From Paenibacillus spongiae (lineage in GTDB: Bacteria > Bacillota > Bacilli > Paenibacillales > Paenibacillaceae): DNA of 64,000 nucleotides. Of this stretch, positions 17,175 to 27,165 are shown in pieces (position 1 is the first letter of the stretch; every line of letters begins with the position of its first letter). The DNA lies in NCBI RefSeq assembly GCF_024734895.1, contig NZ_CP091430.1, positions 602,501 to 666,500 of the forward strand. Direction: 5' to 3'. The notes under the pieces are model-generated. The model made no database searches. It saw only the letters and a list, made by a program, of their open reading frames with translations, and was not told where the DNA came from. Position numbers and translations under genes: made by a program.

Positions 17175-18125
17175 ATGATTCGTACGCTTGTTGTGACCAA
17201 AGATCATCAGGTGATGACCGATTGTCCGCTTGAGACAATCGATCGGGAGCAGACGCTGTGGTTCTGGGCCGATTTCTGCGAGCCTTCCGATGAAGAATCG
17301 AAGCTGCTGGAGACTTACTTTCATTTTCACCCGCTCGCTATCGAGGATTGCCTGATGTTTCTGCAGCGCCCTAAGCTGGATCATTACGAGAATGTGCACT
17401 TCTTCGTCCTACATGCGCTTCATGAGCATACGCTCAAATCCGAAGAAGTCGACCTGTTTATTGGGCCGGGGTTTGTGGTGACCTTCCATCAGAAGCGGCT
17501 GCAGGAGCTGGATGAAGCCTGGGTCAAAACGACGGCGATGCCGCGATTCGAACAATACGGTTATGTGAAGGCCGCGCATAATGTGATCGACAAGCTGGTT
17601 GATTATTATTTTCCGGCGCTGCATGCGATTGAAGATCAACTGCTCGATTATGAAACCGGTCCGGGGAGCCATACGGCGTCCAAAATGATGAGCCGCGTCT
17701 TCGAAATCCGTAACAAGCTTCTGAAGCTGCGGAAAACCATCGTGCCCATGCGGGATCTCTTATACCGGATCATAAGCTCCCAGCGTATTGACGGATTGAG
17801 CCATTACCATATTTTCTATGCCGATATTCATGACCATCTGCTCAAGCTGTCCGAGATGCTGGATTCCAACCGCGATATGACCTCGGATATGCGGGACCAT
17901 TATATGTCGTTAAGCTCGAACCGGATGAATACGATTATGAAGACATTGACCGTCATTACGACGATCTTCATGCCGCTGACGTTCCTGGCCGGCATCTATG
18001 GGATGAACTTCACGAACATGCCGGAGCTGGAGTGGCATTACGGTTATTTCGGCGTATTGATCCTGATGGCCGTGCTCGGTGGCGGCATGTTTATCTGGTT
18101 CAAACGCAAAGGCTGGTTCGAGTGA
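17175..18125 (+). CDS. corA: Magnesium/cobalt transporter CorA
   Basis: A 316-residue protein with the CorA plan: a long cytoplasmic N-terminal domain with the helical KLRKTIVPMRDLLYR block, then two C-terminal membrane helices. The first helix ends in the universal YGMNF (GMN) selectivity motif and the second is followed by the basic tail FKRKGWFE. It forms a pentameric Mg2+ channel in the cytoplasmic membrane. GGGAG precedes the ATG, 21 bp after the SLH gene, so the two may be co-transcribed, although their functions are not obviously linked. Confidence 0.95.
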   Translation: MIRTLVVTKDHQVMTDCPLETIDREQTLWFWADFCEPSDEESKLLETYFHFHPLAIEDCLMFLQRPKLDHYENVHFFVLHALHEHTLKSEEVDLFIGPGFVVTFHQKRLQELDEAWVKTTAMPRFEQYGYVKAAHNVIDKLVDYYFPALHAIEDQLLDYETGPGSHTASKMMSRVFEIRNKLLKLRKTIVPMRDLLYRIISSQRIDGLSHYHIFYADIHDHLLKLSEMLDSNRDMTSDMRDHYMSLSSNRMNTIMKTLTVITTIFMPLTFLAGIYGMNFTNMPELEWHYGYFGVLILMAVLGGGMFIWFKRKGWFE

Positions 18126-18240
18126 CAGACAGGCGGACAGCATCCTTCGCCTTCACGCTTCCAACCTGCATAATCCCGGATCGATGGGGTACGTTATGAA
18201 CAACAATAACGCAGCAGGAGCATAAGGAGGCAGAGCGAAG

Positions 18241-18531
18241 ATGGCAAGAAGAGGACGGAGAAGGCTGGTCGTTCCGGGCGCGGAACAGGGAATGAGCGCA
18301 TTCAAGGCGGAAGTGATGCGCCGGGAAGGGTTTACGGTCGATCCAAGTCGGCCGGACGACGTGAAATATGAGGTCGCCCGCTCGTTGGGCGTGCCGCTTA
18401 AACCAGGCGGCGATAACGGAGAGCTGACGACGGAATCCGTCGGGCATGTCGGGGGGCGCATCGGCGGAACGATGGTCCGCGAGATGATCCGTCTGGCTCA
18501 GGAAGAACTGGTGAAGCAGCCTCGCGCTTAG
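18241..18531 (+). CDS. Alpha/beta-type small acid-soluble spore protein
   Basis: A 96-residue protein with the two DNA-binding family blocks: KYEVARSLGVPL in the middle and GELTTESVGHVGGRIGGTMV followed by a C-terminal helix. Such proteins coat DNA in the dormant spore and protect it from UV. The N-terminus is unusually long and basic (MARRGRRRLVVPGAEQ) compared with the usual ~65-residue members. AAGGAGG lies nine bases before the ATG. Expected expression is in the forespore (sigma-G), but I could not fix a promoter. Confidence 0.88.
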   Translation: MARRGRRRLVVPGAEQGMSAFKAEVMRREGFTVDPSRPDDVKYEVARSLGVPLKPGGDNGELTTESVGHVGGRIGGTMVREMIRLAQEELVKQPRA

Positions 18532-18617
18532 TGCATGGTTAATGATTATGGTGCTTGAAGATAAAGGCCGTTAATATAAGATTCAAAGGCATGACAGAGG
18601 ATCATAGATCGGATCGG

Positions 18618-18651
18618 CCGGTTTCCTTAGATGGAAGCCGGTTTTTTGTTT
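18618..18651 (+). terminator. Terminator after the SASP gene
   Basis: CCGGTTTCC and GGAAGCCGG pair with a 6-nt loop (one mismatch), then TTTTTT. Confidence 0.75.
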
Positions 18652-18663
18652 TTCTGGGAAGCT

Positions 18664-18691
18664 TGCAACTTTTTCGAATTCATTTAGTCTA
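18664..18691 (+). promoter_or_regulatory. Candidate ECF-type promoter for the sigma factor operon
   Basis: TGCAACTTTTT at 18664 and GTCTA at 18687-18691 are separated by 17 bases counted from AAC to GTC. This is the classic ECF layout (AAC in the -35, GTC in the -10), lying 27 bp before the sigma gene start. It suggests that the sigma factor transcribes its own operon. Confidence 0.5.
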
Positions 18692-18717
18692 TTTCACGTG
18701 AAGAAGGGGGGAGCGCA

Positions 18718-19266
18718 TTGCCGGATGATGGCTTGATTCATTTGACCGCCTTAAGTCCGCCGGATTTCCGCAGAGTGATGGAAGAGTACGCGGAGGATGT
18801 GTGGCATTATGCTTATTTTTTGACGAAGAAGAAGGAAGCTGCCGATGACCTGGCCCAGGAAACATTCGTGAAGGCGTTCAGGCGGCTGGACTCGTTCCGA
18901 GGGGAAGCCTCCGTGCGGACATGGCTGATGACAATTGTGCGAAATACGTGGTACACCCACCGGCGGACAGCATTTGTGCGGAAAGTTGTTTTGGTCGGTT
19001 TTAATAGTACGAAGCAAGCCATGCCGTCGGCAGAGGCGGATTATATGAAGAGAATGCAGGCGGATCACGTATGGCAAATCGTTCTGGCGCTGCCGGTCAA
19101 ATATAGAGAGGTGCTTATTCTGCAGGCCCATTACGAGCTGACGATGGAAGAGATGGCTAACCTGCTCCATCTGTCGGTGACGGCGGTGAAGTCGCGTCTG
19201 CGCCGGGCAAGAAGGATGGCGGCCGCCGCGCTGAAGGAAGGGGAGACAAGCGATGAAGAAAGCTGA
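18718..19266 (+). CDS. ECF-type RNA polymerase sigma factor
   Basis: A 182-residue sigma-70 family protein with region 2 (AYFLTKKKEAADDLAQETFV, then VRTWLMTIVRNTWYTHRR) and region 4 (LPVKYREVLILQAHYELTME and the HTH ending VKSRLRRARR). This is the two-domain ECF layout. The start is TTG, seven bases after GGGGGGAG. Its 3' end overlaps the next gene by 14 bp, the usual arrangement for a sigma factor and its membrane anti-sigma. The regulon is unknown; the promoter motif at 18664 points to autoregulation. Confidence 0.9.
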   Translation: MPDDGLIHLTALSPPDFRRVMEEYAEDVWHYAYFLTKKKEAADDLAQETFVKAFRRLDSFRGEASVRTWLMTIVRNTWYTHRRTAFVRKVVLVGFNSTKQAMPSAEADYMKRMQADHVWQIVLALPVKYREVLILQAHYELTMEEMANLLHLSVTAVKSRLRRARRMAAAALKEGETSDEES

Positions 19267-20656
19267 ACCGGACTGGAACCGGCTGCTTCGGAAGCGGCCT
19301 TATGGCGAGCGGATGTTTACGGCGCAGATGTGGGATCAGGTGGAGAAGCGGCTTCAGTCGCCGGCTAACTCCCGCAGACGATCCGTACGGAAGGGGTTAT
19401 ACGCCGGATGTGCGGCACTTATTGCCGGCTTGGTTCTGCTTGTCGGCTTCTTGGATGTGCCTGCTCTGCGGCCCTATGGCAGCGGCCAATTGGCCAGCTT
19501 GTTCGAAGACCGGTCGCCGATCGTAGACAAGCTTACGCCGGAGGACCTCCCGCTTGCCGGGGAGCCTACGTTCTCGCAGATTATCCATGTGGCGGCTAAT
19601 GATGGCATGGCTCGGTCATCTACAATGGTCATGCCGACGCCGATCGTGATCGATCCGGATTATTACGACTCCCGGGAGCCTGCGAGAGGCGATGTGGTTT
19701 ATTTCAAGACTCAGCCTGGCGGCAGTAATTCCGTCTATGAACCCTACGATCTCTCACGGGTAATCGGGATGCCGGGCGAAACGGTTCGTCTTCGTGACGG
19801 GCAGGTGTACATTAACGGACGGAAGCTCGAAGCCTTCTATGGCTCGGCGCCTAGAGGCAGGGAGGACTTGGAGAGCTGGAATACGAGCATGGCAGAGGAG
19901 GTGAAGCTTGGGGAAGGGCAATATTTTCTGCTGGGCGACATGTGGGGGCACAGCTACAATGACAGCCAGGCGGCCGGCGGTATCGATCGATCGATGATTC
20001 TGGGCAAAGCAGTCGGCTATACGAAGACGGCTCCTGAGCAAGATACGGATTGGGTGGAGCTCTACAATAAAGACGATCTTCGTCTTCTTGCAGCTAAGCC
20101 GGAGGGAAGCCTAGACACAGGCCTGTATCAACGGATCAAGGTGGTATGGGGCGATCGAAGCCGCGAGTTCTATTGGCGCTCGGTAACGAATGAGACCTAT
20201 GCGCCGGAGGTGTACTTCGCCGATATGGATCAAGACAAGGCCAAGGATGCGGTCATCGTGCTGACTACGGCATACGGAAGCGGCGTCCATGTGACGGAAC
20301 CGCATATTATCCGGAACAATATGACGGAAATTCCTGTGCGCAATCCGATCAAAGAGACGCTCGGTGTTGCAGTGTCCGAGGTGAAGGTCAGCAATGGCCA
20401 GGTGGACGCCATGGTTACGCTGGATGGGCAGACGATCACCAAACAATTCAAGGAATCCGATGCGGGAATTTGGTTCGACAAGCTCGGCCTCGGTTCGGTG
20501 ATTTCGTATCGATTGGATGAAGAGAACCGATTATGGGCGGATATGGCAGGCTTCGTGTCGCCGGGTACCGTAATTGCGGAGATATCCGTCCGGTTTGACC
20601 TGCGGGACCGGGAATACGTGCCTGTGGATTATACGATGCGGGAAGTTAGCGAGTGA
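19253..20656 (+). CDS. Membrane anti-sigma-like protein with degenerate signal peptidase I (S26) domain
   Basis: A 467-residue protein: cytoplasmic N-terminus (1-47), one membrane helix (48-68), an external S26/type I signal-peptidase-like barrel (~120-258) and a C-terminal beta-rich domain (~265-467) with a DMDQDKAKD turn. SPase boxes are recognisable: RGDVVYF, RVIGMPGETVRLRDGQVYING and GDMWGHSYNDS. However, the catalytic Lys that precedes RVIG is Ser168, and the Ser position three residues before Pro128 is Met125 (a Thr at 124). The fold should be kept without protease activity. Overlap with the ECF sigma gene suggests the short N-terminus binds the sigma factor. Automated tools may label it an active signal peptidase. 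Confidence 0.7.
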   Translation: MKKAEPDWNRLLRKRPYGERMFTAQMWDQVEKRLQSPANSRRRSVRKGLYAGCAALIAGLVLLVGFLDVPALRPYGSGQLASLFEDRSPIVDKLTPEDLPLAGEPTFSQIIHVAANDGMARSSTMVMPTPIVIDPDYYDSREPARGDVVYFKTQPGGSNSVYEPYDLSRVIGMPGETVRLRDGQVYINGRKLEAFYGSAPRGREDLESWNTSMAEEVKLGEGQYFLLGDMWGHSYNDSQAAGGIDRSMILGKAVGYTKTAPEQDTDWVELYNKDDLRLLAAKPEGSLDTGLYQRIKVVWGDRSREFYWRSVTNETYAPEVYFADMDQDKAKDAVIVLTTAYGSGVHVTEPHIIRNNMTEIPVRNPIKETLGVAVSEVKVSNGQVDAMVTLDGQTITKQFKESDAGIWFDKLGLGSVISYRLDEENRLWADMAGFVSPGTVIAEISVRFDLRDREYVPVDYTMREVSE

Positions 20657-20756
20657 TCGTGAGAAGCGTTATGAGATGATCATCCGCTGGCCCCTTCCTG
20701 GAAGACGCTTCAAGAATCGGTTGATTTTCGCGTGACGGTCGGCCGGGCTGCGATAG

Positions 20757-21084
20757 GAAGGATTAGCTGCGCTTAGCCAGTCTTTCGACTGGCAGCGGGA
20801 CAGCCCTTGGCTATCGCCGCACGCTGTTCCAGCACGGTGTCTATCTGATTGGGACCCATACGATCGCATCACTTTGCTGGAGCTTAGCCCGGAGGAGCTA
20901 GCGTATTTCTCCGACCAGCTGGCTGTTGCCGGATTACCTTGCATGCTATCTTTTCTATCATTCGATCGATACAGATGTATGGATGTTGATGTTGTACAAT
21001 GTGCAACATCAATTCATCATTTATCCGCCATTGGCCGAATTGTTGTACTTGATACAGGAATGTGGTTATGAAATCATGGATTAG
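20757..21084 (+). pseudogene. Frameshifted remnant of an unrecognised protein gene
   Basis: Frame 3 from 20757 reads coherent protein (SFDWQRDSPWLSP, then DRITLLELSPEELAYFSDQ), which turns meaningless after about 20910-20935. From there frame 1 reads SWLLPDYLACYLFYHSIDT, then MLMLYNVQHQFIIYPPLAE and LLYLIQECGYEIMD with a stop at 21082. Both parts have natural amino-acid composition and helical hydrophobic patterns, so this looks like one ~105-residue gene piece broken by a +1 shift, with no start codon or ribosome site. The direct and inverted GTTGCACATT-like repeats inside are part of it. Family not recognised. Between 21085 and 21312 I see only AT-rich sequence. Confidence 0.5.
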
Positions 21085-21312
21085 CCGCTATGCAGGGGGA
21101 ATTCTTGTAGAATGTGCAACAATTTCTGCATCATCAGCGTTTTTATCCGACCAGTGTTGTATAACATACATGATTACAAAGCCTTAACCATATCCAATAA
21201 AACTTTGGTTTTGAATACTATAACACCATAATTATGGGGAGATTGAAAGAATGATTTCAAAAACTGTAGAGTTATGTTCTAGATGGTAACCTCCGTATAA
21301 CGTAGACTAATG

Positions 21313-21355
21313 AAAAATGACAAGCCAATTATATTGCAATTGACTTGTCATTTTT
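21313..21355. terminator. Terminator, probably of the arabinofuranosidase gene
   Basis: AAAAATGACAAG and CTTGTCATTTTT form a perfect 12-bp stem with a 19-nt inner loop that itself pairs (CAATT/AATTG). It is symmetrical, so it can work on both strands; the nearest gene end is the minus-strand GH51 gene. Confidence 0.75.
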
Positions 21356-21484
21356 ACTTTCATTTCGAGTATTTGCAGCTTAAAACGGAACCCGTTACCC
21401 GAGGGGAAGGGAGGGCGCCGTATCTCGAATGGCTAACCAAATATCATTTCGGTGTTCTTTCGTTTGCTGCCAGGCAGAGCATCA

Positions 21485-23017
<1,533 letters not shown>

Positions 23018-23028
23018 TTAATAATAGT

Positions 23029-23132
23029 ATTAACTGGTTAATGAGATAACGTTTTCAAGAATAGTAAACATGATAAGCATCATTCTGGCAAGCTTTTCTT
23101 ATCGGCTATCTTGAATTAATATAATTGTTAAT
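23029..23132. promoter_or_regulatory. Divergent control region with two ATTAA...TTAAT inverted repeats
   Basis: ATTAA-CTGG-TTAAT at 23029-23042 and ATTAA-N8-TTAAT at 23115-23132 lie in the 163-bp space between the arabinofuranosidase and the ArsR-type gene, one near each start. They are candidate operators for the HTH protein. The region is AT-rich, so chance occurrence of such short arms is possible. Confidence 0.4.
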
Positions 23133-23159
23133 GATGAATCGGCAGGGGAGATCGACACA

Positions 23160-24110
23160 ATGATGATCAAAGCGAATACGGAACGCCAATGGCTTCCCTT
23201 ATACGAGGCGCTGGCCAGCGAGGTGCGGCTGCATATTCTGGAGCTGCTGGCCGCGCAGCCGATGAATGTGAAGGATCTGGCGTCCGCGCTCGGGCTGAGC
23301 AGTGCGATTGTGACGATGCATACGAAGAAGCTGGAGACAGGCGGCCTCATCCGGACGGAGCTGATCCGCCGTAACGGCGGCACGCACAAAATATGCTCGC
23401 TTGCCGTAAGCCGCGTCGAGCTCACGATTCCGGTGGAAGCCGATAAGCCCCGCGAATTTCATGAGGTATCGATTCCGGTGGGTCACTACACCCGGTTTGA
23501 CATTCACCCCACATGCGGTCTGGCAACAACGGAGCGTATCATTGGACAATTCGACGATCCGCGTTACTTCTTCGAGCCGGAGCGGATGCATGCCCGGATC
23601 TTGTGGTTCGGCAGCGGATTCGTGGAATACCGGATTCCGAACTACGTCCTGCCAGGCCAAATCTTGGAGGAAATCGAAATCTCGCTCGAGGCGGGCTCAG
23701 AGGCGCCGGGAACCTCCGAGACTTGGCCGTCCGATATTCATTTTTACTTGAACGATACGCTGCTTGGCGTATGGACGAGCCCGGGCGATCCCGGAGACGG
23801 GCGGGGCCTGCTGACACCCTCCTGGTGGACCGTTAATCAATACGGATGGCTCAAAATGCTGCGCGTAACCGATTCAGGCACGTTCATTGACGGCCAGCGG
23901 CTGTCGGATGTGCGGCTTGCCGATATTGCCGTAACGCGCAACGACTGGACATTAAGGATCGGAGTCCCGAAGGATGCGGAACATGTCGGCGGCGTCACGT
24001 TATACGGGGAAGGGTTCGGCAATTATAATCAGGACATCGTCTTCCGTACATACCGGCGGTCCAATGATCGTGATCAACCGGGGAAGCGGATGGGAGGGGG
24101 CAAGGCTTAA
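23160..24110 (+). CDS. ArsR-family winged-helix regulator with long C-terminal domain
   Basis: A 316-residue protein. Residues 8-85 are an ArsR-type winged helix (ASEVRLHILELLAAQPMNVK, recognition helix in SSAIVTMHTKKLE). The remaining ~230 residues are a beta-rich domain with many Trp/Tyr (WPSDIHFYLNDTLLGVWTSP) and Cys119, not the usual metal site. The long extra domain could bind a sugar ligand; together with the divergent GH51 gene this suggests an arabinose or oligosaccharide-responsive repressor (inference). AGGGGAG precedes the ATG. The stop overlaps the next start (TAATG). Confidence 0.82.
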   Translation: MMIKANTERQWLPLYEALASEVRLHILELLAAQPMNVKDLASALGLSSAIVTMHTKKLETGGLIRTELIRRNGGTHKICSLAVSRVELTIPVEADKPREFHEVSIPVGHYTRFDIHPTCGLATTERIIGQFDDPRYFFEPERMHARILWFGSGFVEYRIPNYVLPGQILEEIEISLEAGSEAPGTSETWPSDIHFYLNDTLLGVWTSPGDPGDGRGLLTPSWWTVNQYGWLKMLRVTDSGTFIDGQRLSDVRLADIAVTRNDWTLRIGVPKDAEHVGGVTLYGEGFGNYNQDIVFRTYRRSNDRDQPGKRMGGGKA

Positions 24111-25069
24111 TGAGCGCATTCCAAGAATACGGACAGACGCCCTCTTATTTGTACACGGTTGCATGTCACGAGGATGAATTTGAGCTGTGCCGGCTGGAGA
24201 TGAGGACGATGCTGGGCAGCGAGCCGGAGGAGAACGGCGTCATAAGCGGGAAGAATGTCGACCCAAGCCGGAGTCCGTTCATCAAATACAAAATCGCCAT
24301 CCGTTACGAAGGAGCAACGACGGAGGAGCTTGCCGAACAGGCAGGCGCCATCGAGCTCGGCGGACGGACGTTTAAGGTTGTATTTGTCGAAACGGACGGT
24401 GGCATTCCATATGGTGAACAGCGAGGGATTGAAAGGCGAATCGGCATGCAAATACCCGGTAAAGCGGAAATGCGGAAGCCGGAGGCCGTGTTCGGCATCG
24501 CGCGCATCAGAGGGAGATGGGTGTTCGGCGAGTGCCGGCAGGGCGAGGCGGTATGGCTGAAGCATAAACAGAAGCCGCAGCCCTACTCGACAGCGCTCGG
24601 TACGCGTGTGGCGCGGGCAGTCGTCAATATTGCCGTGCCGGAGCCGGAGGGGGTGCGGGTCGTCGACCCATGCTGCGGGATTGGAACGGTTATTATCGAA
24701 GCCTTGTCGATGGGAATGAATATCGAAGGGTTCGATCTGAATCCGTTAGCGGTGCGCGGGGCAAGGGTCAATCTCGCTCATTATGGTATGCCGGACGTTG
24801 TCCGCATTGCGGATATACGGTCGCTTGAGGGGAATTACGATACGGCTATCGTAGACCTGCCGTACAATCTATGCTCGGTTATGCCGCCGGAGGAGAGGTT
24901 GGACATGCTCAGCAGCGCGAGACGTCTCGCCCGACGTATCGTCATCATAACGACAGAAGTCATAGACGATGATGTCGATCAAGCCGGATTGGTTATCCGC
25001 GACCGCTGTGCGGTCCGCAAAGGCCGGTTCGAACGTCAGGTGCTCGTATGCTCTCCTTCCGAGGCATAG
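24110..25069 (+). CDS. TRM11/THUMP-related SAM-dependent RNA methyltransferase
   Basis: A 319-residue protein. The C-terminal half is a class I methyltransferase of the UPF0020 type: VVDPCCGIGTVIIEALSMG binds SAM, the acidic strand end FDLNPLAV follows, and IVDLPYNL stands where N-methylating enzymes have (D/N)PPY. The N-terminal ~150 residues (YLYTVACHEDEFELCRLEM) resemble the substrate-binding half of archaeal Trm-G10-type enzymes. It probably methylates a guanosine in tRNA, though the altered DLPY motif adds doubt. Translationally coupled to the ArsR-type gene by a 1-bp overlap. Confidence 0.8.
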   Translation: MSAFQEYGQTPSYLYTVACHEDEFELCRLEMRTMLGSEPEENGVISGKNVDPSRSPFIKYKIAIRYEGATTEELAEQAGAIELGGRTFKVVFVETDGGIPYGEQRGIERRIGMQIPGKAEMRKPEAVFGIARIRGRWVFGECRQGEAVWLKHKQKPQPYSTALGTRVARAVVNIAVPEPEGVRVVDPCCGIGTVIIEALSMGMNIEGFDLNPLAVRGARVNLAHYGMPDVVRIADIRSLEGNYDTAIVDLPYNLCSVMPPEERLDMLSSARRLARRIVIITTEVIDDDVDQAGLVIRDRCAVRKGRFERQVLVCSPSEA

Positions 25070-25091
25070 CCATCGTATGGCCAGATATTGC

Positions 25092-26072
25092 CTAACGGGC
25101 GTATAGGCTGGAGATGGAAGAGAGCTTTGCGATTTCGTCCGCATCCAACGCGAAGCGCATCGCCTTCACATTCTCCAGCGCTTGATGGGGCTTGGATGCG
25201 CCCGGTATAGCGAATACCGTTTCTCCATGTGCGTTTATAAGCCAATTCAGCGCGACTTGGCCTGGCGACGCATCATATTTCGCAGCCAGCTGGTGCAGGA
25301 GATCGATAAGGGGCTGTGTCCGCTTCAGTCTCTCCGGCTTGAATGCCGCGGCCCATTTGCGGGGGCCGGAAAGCTGCTTGACCAGCTCCGGATTGCCATG
25401 GAATTTGCCCGTCAATAGTCCCTGCTCGAGCGGGGAGTACGCAATAATCGCGACCCCAAGCTCCTTGGCGGTCTCCATAACGCCGTTGCGCTCGATACGC
25501 CTGTCGAGCAAGCTGTATTTCACCTGGTTCGACGTCAGGCGGAGTCCAAACTCGCGCAGCGTCCGGTCGGCTTCGCGCATTTTGGCAGCGGAGAAGTTGC
25601 TGACGCCCACATGCTTGATCTTACCGGCTTTCACCAGCTTGGCCATCTCGCGCATTTCGCTTGCCGCGGTCGAGAACGAATATGGCTGGTGCACTTGATG
25701 GAGATCGATCGGCCAGCCCTTTAGACAGCGCAGTCGATCCTCGATCGTTCCCGATATGCTGGGTGCGGAACGCATGATCGGCCACCATTTTGTCGCGACA
25801 TGGGCGCTCTTGGCCAGCTCTCCGGCCGCGTTCAGCGCATCGGCAAGCATCCGCTCCGACTGTCCGCCGCCATAGATCTCGGCGGTATCGAACCAATTGA
25901 TACCGCCCGCAAGGCTGGTGCGGACAATATCCTGAATCGCATCGTCTCCGAGCACAGGCCAGAATTTGCCTACGATCCCGCTGCCTTTGCTGAACTGCCA
26001 GCAGCCTAATCCGAGCGGTGAAAGCTGTAAATCAGAATTGCCAAGCCGGCGAAGCTGAATACCGTTCTTCAT
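25092..26072 (-). CDS. Aldo/keto reductase
   Basis: A 326-residue TIM-barrel oxidoreductase using NADPH. The family start GLGCWQFSKG, the tetrad Asp/Tyr in NWFDTAEIYGGGQSE, the catalytic Lys in VATKWW, and the His in the QVHQPYSF strand are all present; cofactor residues lie in FAIPGASKPHQALENV. It belongs to the AKR5/11-like bacterial group that acts on aldehydes or sugars. It stands alone, convergent with the methylase gene. Confidence 0.9.
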   Translation of the reverse strand: MKNGIQLRRLGNSDLQLSPLGLGCWQFSKGSGIVGKFWPVLGDDAIQDIVRTSLAGGINWFDTAEIYGGGQSERMLADALNAAGELAKSAHVATKWWPIMRSAPSISGTIEDRLRCLKGWPIDLHQVHQPYSFSTAASEMREMAKLVKAGKIKHVGVSNFSAAKMREADRTLREFGLRLTSNQVKYSLLDRRIERNGVMETAKELGVAIIAYSPLEQGLLTGKFHGNPELVKQLSGPRKWAAAFKPERLKRTQPLIDLLHQLAAKYDASPGQVALNWLINAHGETVFAIPGASKPHQALENVKAMRFALDADEIAKLSSISSLYAR

Positions 26073-26131
26073 GATCTTCCCTCACTTTCCAGCATCAATG
26101 AATCGGATCTCTTCTCATCATAACGAAAGAA

Positions 26132-26156
26132 AAGGCCGCATGACAAATGCGACCTT
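26132..26156 (-). terminator. Terminator downstream of the siderophore ABC operon
   Basis: On the minus strand AAGGTCGCAT and ATGCGGCCTT pair (one mismatch) with a 5-nt loop, then TTTCTTTCG. It lies 170 bp after the ATPase stop. The 26157-26326 stretch holds a ~42-codon minus-strand open frame without start or ribosome site, not called as a gene. Confidence 0.55.
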
Positions 26157-26326
26157 GATTGCATTTCGCTTATAGCGTGATAGGTGAGCGATATAGCTTG
26201 TTTAAGCTCCAATAATGGCTTCCATGTCCTGGTGCACGGCAGCGCGAAAAGGGCTGAAGACCAAGCCGCGAACGACTTCGGGCAGGACGATGACCTGGGC
26301 ATGAACGACTGCCGGCAGGCTGCCGA

Positions 26327-27148
26327 CTAGAGCGCTACCGCCTCGAGAGGCGCTTCGCCAGCCCGATGTCCTTTGCCATGCGGGATGCAGAGCGGCGTTC
26401 CGTATATCGGATCGGGAATGATGTGCGACTTCAGGTGGAACACCTTTTCGATCAACTCGGCGTTGATGATATGTTCCGGCTGTCCCTGAGCATATACAGC
26501 CTGGTTACGTATAGCGACGATATTATGGGCATAACGGCAGGCCAGGTTGATATCGTGCAGTACCATTACGATCGTCCGCCGCTCGCTCTGATTCAGCTCG
26601 AACAGCAGATCGAGCACTTCAATCTGGTGCGTCAGGTCGAGATAGGTCGTGGGCTCATCAAGCAGTATCGTATCGGTATCTTGTGCGAGCGTCATTGCAA
26701 TCCAAGCGCGCTGGCGCTGTCCCCCGGAGAGCGAGTCTACCGTCCGCTCAGCCAGCTCCGTCATTCCCGTTGCATGCAGCGCCTGCTGTACGCAGCGCTC
26801 ATCCTCCTTCGACCATTGCTGGAGCCAGCTCTGGTACGGGTAGCGCCCCTGCTTCACAAGCTGAAGTACGGTAAGTCCTTCGGGCGCCGTCGGCCCTTGG
26901 GGAAGAATCGCCAGCTGTTTGGCCACTTCTTTGGTCGAGAGACGGGCGATATCTGCGCCATTGAGGATGACGGAGCCGCTTTGGGGCTTCAGCAGCCTGG
27001 CCATCGACCGCAGCAGCGTCGATTTCCCGCATCCATTGCTCCCGATGAATACCGAAATCTTGCCCTCAGGTATCGTCAGGTTCAAGTCCTCGAATATATT
27101 CGCTCCTCCGTAGGACAAAGTCAGCTTATTCGCTTTAAGTGTGCTCAT
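26327..27148 (-). CDS. Ferric-siderophore ABC transporter ATP-binding protein (FecE/FhuC type)
   Basis: A 273-residue ATPase with Walker [12 protein letters not shown], signature [10 protein letters not shown], Walker B ILLDEPT and the switch His in VLHDINLA. The pattern ([16 protein letters not shown]) and C-terminus match iron-complex importers. It drives uptake through the two FecCD permeases encoded upstream, receiving substrate from the lipoprotein at 29427. GGGAGG precedes the ATG. Last gene of a three-gene minus-strand operon under a Fur-type promoter. Confidence 0.93.
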   Translation of the reverse strand: MSTLKANKLTLSYGGANIFEDLNLTIPEGKISVFIGSNGCGKSTLLRSMARLLKPQSGSVILNGADIARLSTKEVAKQLAILPQGPTAPEGLTVLQLVKQGRYPYQSWLQQWSKEDERCVQQALHATGMTELAERTVDSLSGGQRQRAWIAMTLAQDTDTILLDEPTTYLDLTHQIEVLDLLFELNQSERRTIVMVLHDINLACRYAHNIVAIRNQAVYAQGQPEHIINAELIEKVFHLKSHIIPDPIYGTPLCIPHGKGHRAGEAPLEAVAL

Positions 27149-27165
27149 CTATATTCCCTCCCAGT

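Noticed and set aside
18196-18225. Tiny ORF MNNNNAAGA before the SASP gene
   Set aside because: Only nine codons, no ribosome site; its end merely supplies the AAGGAGG of the SASP gene.
19253-20656. Reading the gene as an active signal peptidase I
   Set aside because: The catalytic Lys position is Ser168 and the catalytic Ser position is Met125; length and C-terminal domain also differ from true SipS-type enzymes.
20986-21121. 9-bp inverted repeat TTGATGTTG-N9-CAACATCAA and a repeated AATGTGCAACA, suggesting an operator or IS end
   Set aside because: They lie inside a stretch that reads as decayed protein (frame 1) and no adjacent target gene or transposase is present.
26205-26330. Minus-strand open frame (AVVHAQVIVLPEVVRGLVF) after the siderophore ATPase gene
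   Set aside because: No start codon, no ribosome site, and it runs out of the preceding gene's frame; too short to separate from chance.
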